A stretch of 64,000 nt of DNA, taken from Cristatella mucedo. Its lineage: Eukaryota > Bryozoa > Phylactolaemata > Cristatellidae. The position numbers were made by a program, and so were the translations under genes. The first letter of the stretch is position 1. Every line of letters starts with the position of its first letter. Below, one piece after another: positions 23,801 to 31,200 of this stretch. The stretch spans positions 9,712,001 through 9,776,000 of the forward strand of contig WPIO01000006.1 in NCBI GenBank assembly GCA_009760855.2. Reading direction: 5' to 3'. The notes beneath the pieces were generated by a model. That model ran no database searches and was not told where the DNA came from. It worked only from the letters and a program-made list of their open reading frames with translations.

Positions 23801-25174
23801 TACATGCTCGATGGGCGTCCACGTGGACCGGTCTACGGTTGCCCTTATATCAAGGTTAGCTATAAAAAGCAGCTCGTCTTTTGGGGCTGGTCTGAGTATG
23901 CCAATGAGGTGTGCAGACCGATGCCATCGTGTAGCTTATCATAGAGAGGCACGGCAGTCGGGTGCTTTGATGTACGTCTGAAGCTGTGTCACGCCTGTGC
24001 TTCGGTGTATGGCCGAACAAAGCGAGCTGTGTTGCATAATTTTTTATTTAAATTTTTTTTTTAAGCTCGCCACACACACTACTTTGCAGTTCTGGTGATG
24101 AAGTGAATGACGAGGCAGGCAGTGCTGCCAAAGCCGTGCCCGTGGAAATGGCGACGGTGCTCGAAGCGCTGAAGGCCAAGTCGCGTAAGAGGCACAGGCT
24201 GGACCGTGACACCTCGGACACGGTCGGACCGACCTCGAGCGACGGGCCTCAGCACGATCCGGCCTGCGCAGACAGCGCTCTCTCGGCAGACAGCGAGCGG
24301 CAGAGCAAGAAGAGGTAACTCGTCGACTCTGCGCACGACTCGTCTCGCGCAGCCCGTGTGAAAGCCCACTGCAACTGAGGGCCCGCGAGCCTGGCCTGGA
24401 GTCGGTTCTCCTGACGCCCTCCGTGTGCCGCCGCCGCCGGCTCTGCCTCACGGTGTGCTGCTGCGCTCCCTTCTCTCTGTTCCCTCTGGCCGTCTGATGC
24501 ACGGGGGGGGGGGGGCCCCCCGGAGAAGAGGGCGGCTGCGCTGCGTCGCCAGCTCGCATCGTGCACGGGGGCAGCCGGCCTTCTCGCAGGCGCATCCAGG
24601 AGAGAACGCCGGAGCCAGGGGCACGTGCAGCCGGAGGTGGCGTGAAGCGAACTGCCGAGGCAGCCGATCTCGTCGACGAGAGCAGGGTGGCGGCGGCGTC
24701 GTCGGACCGAAGTGTTCGAGGCCGGATCGCAAGAGCCAGTGGCACCTCGTCGAAGAGGAATGCCATATCCAGTTCGTACAGCTCGCTGTCTCCCACCGCC
24801 GTGTTGAGCCCTGCCAAGGCAAGTCTTGAGTCGCGTCTCGCTCCGCCTGCTAGGCCTGCGCAGAGCTGCTTCTCCCGTGTCGGCGTCGCGCAACGATTTC
24901 CCCTTTGGCCAGCCTGAGCCGGATGCCAGCCACCATGCGCGCGCACTTGCTCCGTTGTCCAGAGGGCGCTCGCCGGAGCGCGCGGGCTCGGCTCGGGGCC
25001 AAGCGAAGCCACGCTCGAGAGCTTGGACGACAGCATGAGCAGGGATGGAAGCACGATAGCTCTAAGGTTGGCACGCTCTCTTGCGCAAGGGTGCTCGAGA
25101 GCTCCCCCTTGCTCTCTGCTCTAGGAGCTTCTGGCTAGGAGCTGGCTGGCGGTGAGACGAGGAGGAGGAAGACT

Positions 25175-25221
<47 letters not shown>

Positions 25222-28200
25222 GACTCACGCTGCCCACATCGCGGGCGCCACTAACCCTTCCAGGTCCGCGAATGGCATCGCCGCCACTTCCGCTCGACTT
25301 GGTGGCGGCTCGCGAGGCGGCAGCACTCGGAGCGGCGGCTCGGACCGCCGGTCGCCAGCCGGCGGCGAGGCACTTCTTCGAGACAGTGGGCGCACTCGGC
25401 TGTCGCCGGTCGCCACTGGCACGCCGCCATCGTCGACTGGGCCGTTGCCTCTGAGGAAGCGCGACCCTACCTTGTTCCAAGATCTCGCCGACCGTTTCAA
25501 GAGCGTAAGCAGCTTTGGTAGACGTTAGCTGCCGGCGAGTCGCGAGTGCTGCAGAGGCGCAGCAACGCTGCTGCTCTACTGCGGGAGGGTGGGGGGCGAC
25601 CGGAAGGAAAGAGCTCGCAGCCGATGCAGCGGTTGGCCTCTCGGTGCCGCTGGCCTTTCTTTCGTCCGCCGTGTGCCTCACACGGGCAGTCGCTGCTTGT
25701 GCAGGTGCCCGATGCCGGTTTCACGCCCTCCTTGGAGGACTACGCCATTGACGAGCTGACGCGCCTGGAGCGGCTCGACTGGATGCTGGGCACTCGCTGC
25801 CTGGCAACCGCCGCTGCTTCCGCCGGCCCCGCTGTCACCTCCTTGCCGCGGACGACGCTCACTAACTCGTCCGCAAGCGTGGCTGCCACGATGCTACCCA
25901 AGGCGGCCGTGACACCGACCGGCCCAGTTGACGCCACGGACGCTTCGGCGGCAGGCGTGCTGCAGTTGATGCAGCCCGTGGTCGCAGTCAGCCGTGAGCT
26001 CACAGCAGCAGGTGGGTACGAGAGAGAGAGAGAGCGCTTCTGTGTGCGTGCAGCGGTCAAGGCTTTCTGCAGCCAGCTGCCGTCGCTGTCTCGAGGTGCC
26101 GCGCGAGAATCAGCTAGGTGGTTTCGTGGTCATGCCTCTCATGTAGAGAAGCAGCCATGTATGCGTGTGTATAAAAAAAATGCTAGCTGATTAAACAGCC
26201 TCTTTTTGTATAGCGGGAGAAGAGCCTTTTAGGGCTATCACCACCACTTGCAGTGGCGATAAAGAATCGCCCACCGCAGGAATCGAACCCACGACCTCGG
26301 GACGGTCGTGAAAGCAACCGCCTTACCTAGTGTGCCATCACGGCTTATGTATGTATGTATTATGTATGTATGTATGTATATGGTAAGGACCAAGCAAGGG
26401 TGCAGTTGCCCACGTTTGTTTTTTGTCCGCCTACCCTGTCGATAGCGACGCCGGCTGGCTTACCGTTGCAGGTGGCTCGGCCGACGTGGCGACAGCCACT
26501 AGAGGGCTACTGAAGCCGAGCACGCAGCCGGCAGCCTCTATGCTGCCCAGCGTGCTGCTGCTGCCAGCGGAAGCCACCGCCTCCGCGAGCGGACCTCCGA
26601 GAGCGCCAGCCGCAAAGGCTGGTGAGAGGGAGGCCCAGACAGCGCAGCGTTCGAATGGCCTCGCACGGCAGAAGGCTTGCTGCTCTTTATTTCCACGAGC
26701 TTCTCGCTCTTGGACGAGCGCTGCTGCCGTTTGACGAGGGCCGGTGTTTTGCAGATGACGAGCCTGCAGGCACTTGGGTCCCGGGCGCAGCCGCCGATGA
26801 CACCGAGATCGCCGGTGCTTCCCCTTCGAGTGTGGTCAAAGAGGCCGCCCCGCCTGCCTCGGCGTTCGGTAAGCGGCAGTGCAATCGCACTTGGGTGGGA
26901 TAATGTGGTAGAAATAGGACGCCTGCTGAAGAGCCCTGCTTGGGAATGGGCTCACTGCACCTCGAGGTTTGCTGCTGCTGTTTCCATTCCTCTTCCACAA
27001 ATCTGAGTTGGTTTGTTTTTCACATGCCAGATTAGGAACATTTAGGGGGGGGGCTTCTCTACACTTGGTTTGAATTCGGCTCCTCCCCCCCCCCCCCCCC
27101 CGTAGGCCTTCGCGTTGGACAGCAACACCGCCGTTAGTTGCTCGACCGGGCTGCCGTTGCCGTGCGGGTCGATTGCATGTATAGGATGTTAGACCCCCGG
27201 CATCAACGTTGCCTGTTCATCCGGCAGTCTGTGCGAAAGATGTTACCGAAGCTGCTCGTGTAGTATCGAACTGTCGAATTCATGCGTTGACCTGCGCAGC
27301 TTGGGTTTTCAGAATAGTGCCAGTGTGTTGGCTTTGTACCTGCAGATTTCCATGTACAGCTGTTGTAAAAAAAAAAAAAATGGAAACCCGTAGTAGAGAG
27401 TGCTTTAGCAGCATGCAGCTGTAGGTGATTCGTAACCATTCGATCATGGTTCCTTCACAGCACATGTAAAGTGCCTAGATAGAAATTGAGTTCTCTGAGA
27501 GTGCTATAGCAAATGTTATTATTGTATGCCGTGTTATTGTCATCGAAATACATCGTGCTGTTGCTAATCCGGCCGCGTACATGCATCTCACTACTGATGA
27601 TATGCCTGCCGGAGTCCACTTTGCGCACGGTTGCGCCGTGCTCAGTGCATGTCCTGGATTATTTTTTCTTATTAGGCTGCTGCTTTCGCATGACAATGCC
27701 GTCCGAGCTGTATTTTGTCAAACCTTTCCTTGTAGCTCCTGCATTCTCTCTGCACCCTTCAACTGTGGGATCCGCTGCGATCAGCTTCAGTGCACCTGCC
27801 ACCAGTGTCGGCTCTCTCACGGTGCCAGCGAGCTCCACGGCATCGGCGCTGGCAGCCTTCGGAGGCAGCGCCGCAGCTGCTCCTGCTCAGTGGATGCCAC
27901 CTGCTGATGGTGCTGACGCCGCCACCAAACAGCCAGCAGCAGCAGCCACCGGGTTCGGTGCTCTGGCTCTGCCCGTGTCCAGGCCGGCCACGCCCGGCAG
28001 TGTGCCCGTCAGCTCGTCGGCTGCGATCGTTGCCACTTCGACAGCAGCAGCTGGTAGTGGTGGTGGCAAGCAGCCACTCGTGGCGCCGGCCATTCAGTTT
28101 GGCAGCAGCAGTGCTGCCGCTCCACCGTTCGGTGGAGGGCTGTTTGGTTTCGGGGCGCCGAGTGCCCCCGGAGCGTCGACGGCGCCCGCCACTCTGCCTC

Positions 28201-31200
28201 CACCATCTCTGGTGTTCGGCGCCAAGCCGGGACCGAGTGCTGCCGCGGGCGCCACCGCCGCAAAGCAGCCGCCGCCAGCTTTCGGCGGGCCCATCTCGGC
28301 AACCGCAGCGCCAGCCTCGTCATCGGCGTGTGTGGGCGCGCCGAGTGCGCAGCCGCCGGCGCTCGACGTTCCGACTGCAGCCGCCGTGACTCGGACGGCT
28401 GCTGCTACTGCCTCCACGGCCGCTTCGGGCACCGCTGGTGCTCCTGCTTTCTCGTTCCCATCGTTGCTCGGCAACCCGCAGCCGCCGGCGGCTGGCCTTT
28501 TCGGCGATGCATCAACGGCAGCCGCCCACTCGGCACTGCGGCCACCGGTCGCCACCACTGCCACCTCGACCGGTCAGCAGCAGCCGCCGACGCTCTTTGG
28601 TTCAGTCGCTGCTCCAGTCTTCGGCGCCGGTTTTCCTGCTAAGGTGGGAGGAGTCGGCGAGGCGGTGGGCGCCTCATCATCGTCGAAGCAGCCCTTGTTC
28701 TCGTTCGGCTCCGGCTCGGCGGCGCCTGCGTTGAGCACTGCCTTCGGGAGCAGCAGCAGCAGCCTGTTTGGCGGCGCCCCGCGAGCGGCACCGGCCGGCC
28801 TTGCCCCGGTCGCTGGCGCAACGGCTTCCGGTCTGCCGGCGTTCGGCAGCGGACTGTCGTCGTCGTCGGGTGGCTTCAGCTTCCCGGCATTCGGCGGTCC
28901 GGCGGCTCGCAGCGGCGGCTCGGCCTTCCCAGCGACCACCTCGGCCTTCCCAGCGACCACCAGTGCTGCGCCGGACGTCGCTGTGCCACTGTTCGGCTCG
29001 GCGAACGGGGCTGCAGCAGTTTTCAGCTCGTTCGGTGGCGCTGCGTCGAGCTCGGCTCCGAGCAAACCGTTTGGCTTGCCTGGCGCTGCTCCGGCAGCTG
29101 CCGCCCCGGCTGCTGCTGCCGCCACCAGCACCGGCTCAACCTTTGGCCTTTTCGGCAACGTCGGCAGCTCGACAGCGAGCACCTCGGCCAGTCAGGTGTT
29201 CGGTGCGTCGGCCGGAACAGCAGCAACAGTCCAGTCTGGTTTCAACGGCGGCAGTGCCTCGTTCGGTTCGAGCAAAGGCGCTGCTGCTGCTGTCACTTCT
29301 GTGCCAGCCTCGTTTCCATTCGGACTGTCGACGGCTGGCACTGTGGCAGCACCCACTGTGCAGCAGAACCCGTTCGGTGTCTCGCTGACGTCGCAGCCTG
29401 CCGCGATGAACGGGTCGACGGTACCGACGAGCCAGCCGCCGACGTTTGCATTCGGCTCGGCGGCACAGGGTGGCGGCGGAGGCAGCCTTTTCGGCTCGGC
29501 CGCGGCTGCGCAGCCGATCTCCGGCCTGTTCGGGTTCGGCGGCGCGGCGGCCCAGGCCGCTCAGCCGCTCAAGGGCGGCGGTGGCTTCAACTTTGGTGGC
29601 GACGCAACACTGCCAGGCAGTGCAGCGTTTGCTTTTGGAGGTGAGTGCCGACATCGCGTGCAGATGCGATCTGAGAGCGCAGCAGGCGGTGGCGGCAGGG
29701 CGTCGCTCGAACCGGCTGCGGCAGCAAGCAGCCTTGTCACTTTCGTCTCGTTCGTTCGTTAGCCCGAGCGAATTCGCCTGCCAGCTCGACAGCGCCTGGC
29801 CCCGTGTTCGGAGCTGGCTCGTTCTCGGGCTTGCCAATCGGTAGGTGGGCTGCTGCTGCGCTCGCTCGCCTTTCCAGGTTGCCAGCAGCGCGCCATTCGT
29901 GCCGCTGCTCTAGGCGCCATTCGTGCCGCTGCTCTAGGCGCCATTCGTGCCGCTGCTCTAGGCGCCATTCGTGCCCCTGCTCTAGGCGCCATTCGTGCCC
30001 CTGCTCTAGGCCAGCCGTTCGTGCCCCTGCTCTAGGCCAGCCGTTCGTGCCCCTGCTCTAGGCCAGCCGTTCTCGACCTGTGGGTCGCGACCCCTTTGGG
30101 CCTCGAACGACCCTTTCACCGGGGGTCGCCTAAGACCATCGGAAAACACGCATGGCCACATTTCGCACACAATAGTTTAATTGTTGGGGGTCGACGCAAC
30201 ATGAGAAACTATATTAAGGGGTCGCGGCATCAGGAAGGTTGAGAACCGCAGGTTTAAGCACTCTGATACAGAGCTGCTTGCCCAGGGGAGGTGAGCGCCA
30301 GGCACGTATTGGAAGCAAACCCGTAGCTTCCAGCAAGTGCCACACTCCTACAGTTTATCACTGAGTGTGGCACTATTAATTAATAAGAACAAAAATGCAC
30401 TCGATAAGCTGCCCTTAGTGATCTCTTTCTGGGTGCTTAACATTTGATGCAAAGGAACCACGGTCGAATGGTGAGTGGTATCGTGCTTGATAAACAATAA
30501 CATGCTCAGGGTCAGCATGCAAATGTGGTTAGTGGCAGCATTCACAGTGTCAGCTCGCATAAGCACAAAAACATAATTCATTTGTATAGCGCCCAAAGAG
30601 AACGTAATTTCTATCCAGGCGCTTCACATATCCCTCGGGGCTCGAGCCCACGACCTCAGCCAGACATTGATCTGGGCGAGCACCTTAACCGCTGGACCAA
30701 ACCAGCTCGGCACTAGATTCGCAGATCGTGGTTCGTACTCCAGTCTCTAGCCAGCAGCTGGTGGCAAAATGTGTAATTTCACACATCCAGGCGTTGTAAG
30801 GTCACGTGAGGTCTTTGCCCCCTCGAATAATTTGCCTTGTAGTCTTGTATGCTTGGACTTCGATCTGCTCTCATGTCTGGAAGCCCGACTTTCTTTTTGG
30901 GAGTGTCAGTGTACTTTTCCGTCAAGCAAGCAGCCAACTACTGGCCAGCATGCTGACTGTCATAATTTTTAAGGAATGTATCTTCCGTAATGTATCTCCG
31001 TCTGTAACTCCACAAAGTCATAAAGACTATGTGGGTGTTACACAGGAGAGTTATGTATAGCAAACTCACAGCCTAATCGGCTTTCGGTACGCATTCGGTA
31101 GCCAAAAGACGTCTCACGCAACAAAGAGAACGTGGGAAGCATACCAGAGTCAGGAGAGCCATTGAGGTAGTGAGTAGCATGAAGGCAGCAGCTCAAGACC

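Noticed and set aside
24500-24530. G/C homopolymer junction as a quadruplex or structural element in POM121 intron 4
   Set aside because: A single G-run followed by a C-run can form a hairpin, but may be an assembly or slippage artefact. There is not enough to call a function.
28574-29182. 202-codon antisense frame over the POM121 FG exon (and similar ones nearby)
   Set aside because: GC-rich FG coding sequence commonly leaves the complementary frames open. The sense frame has the splice phases and family motifs.
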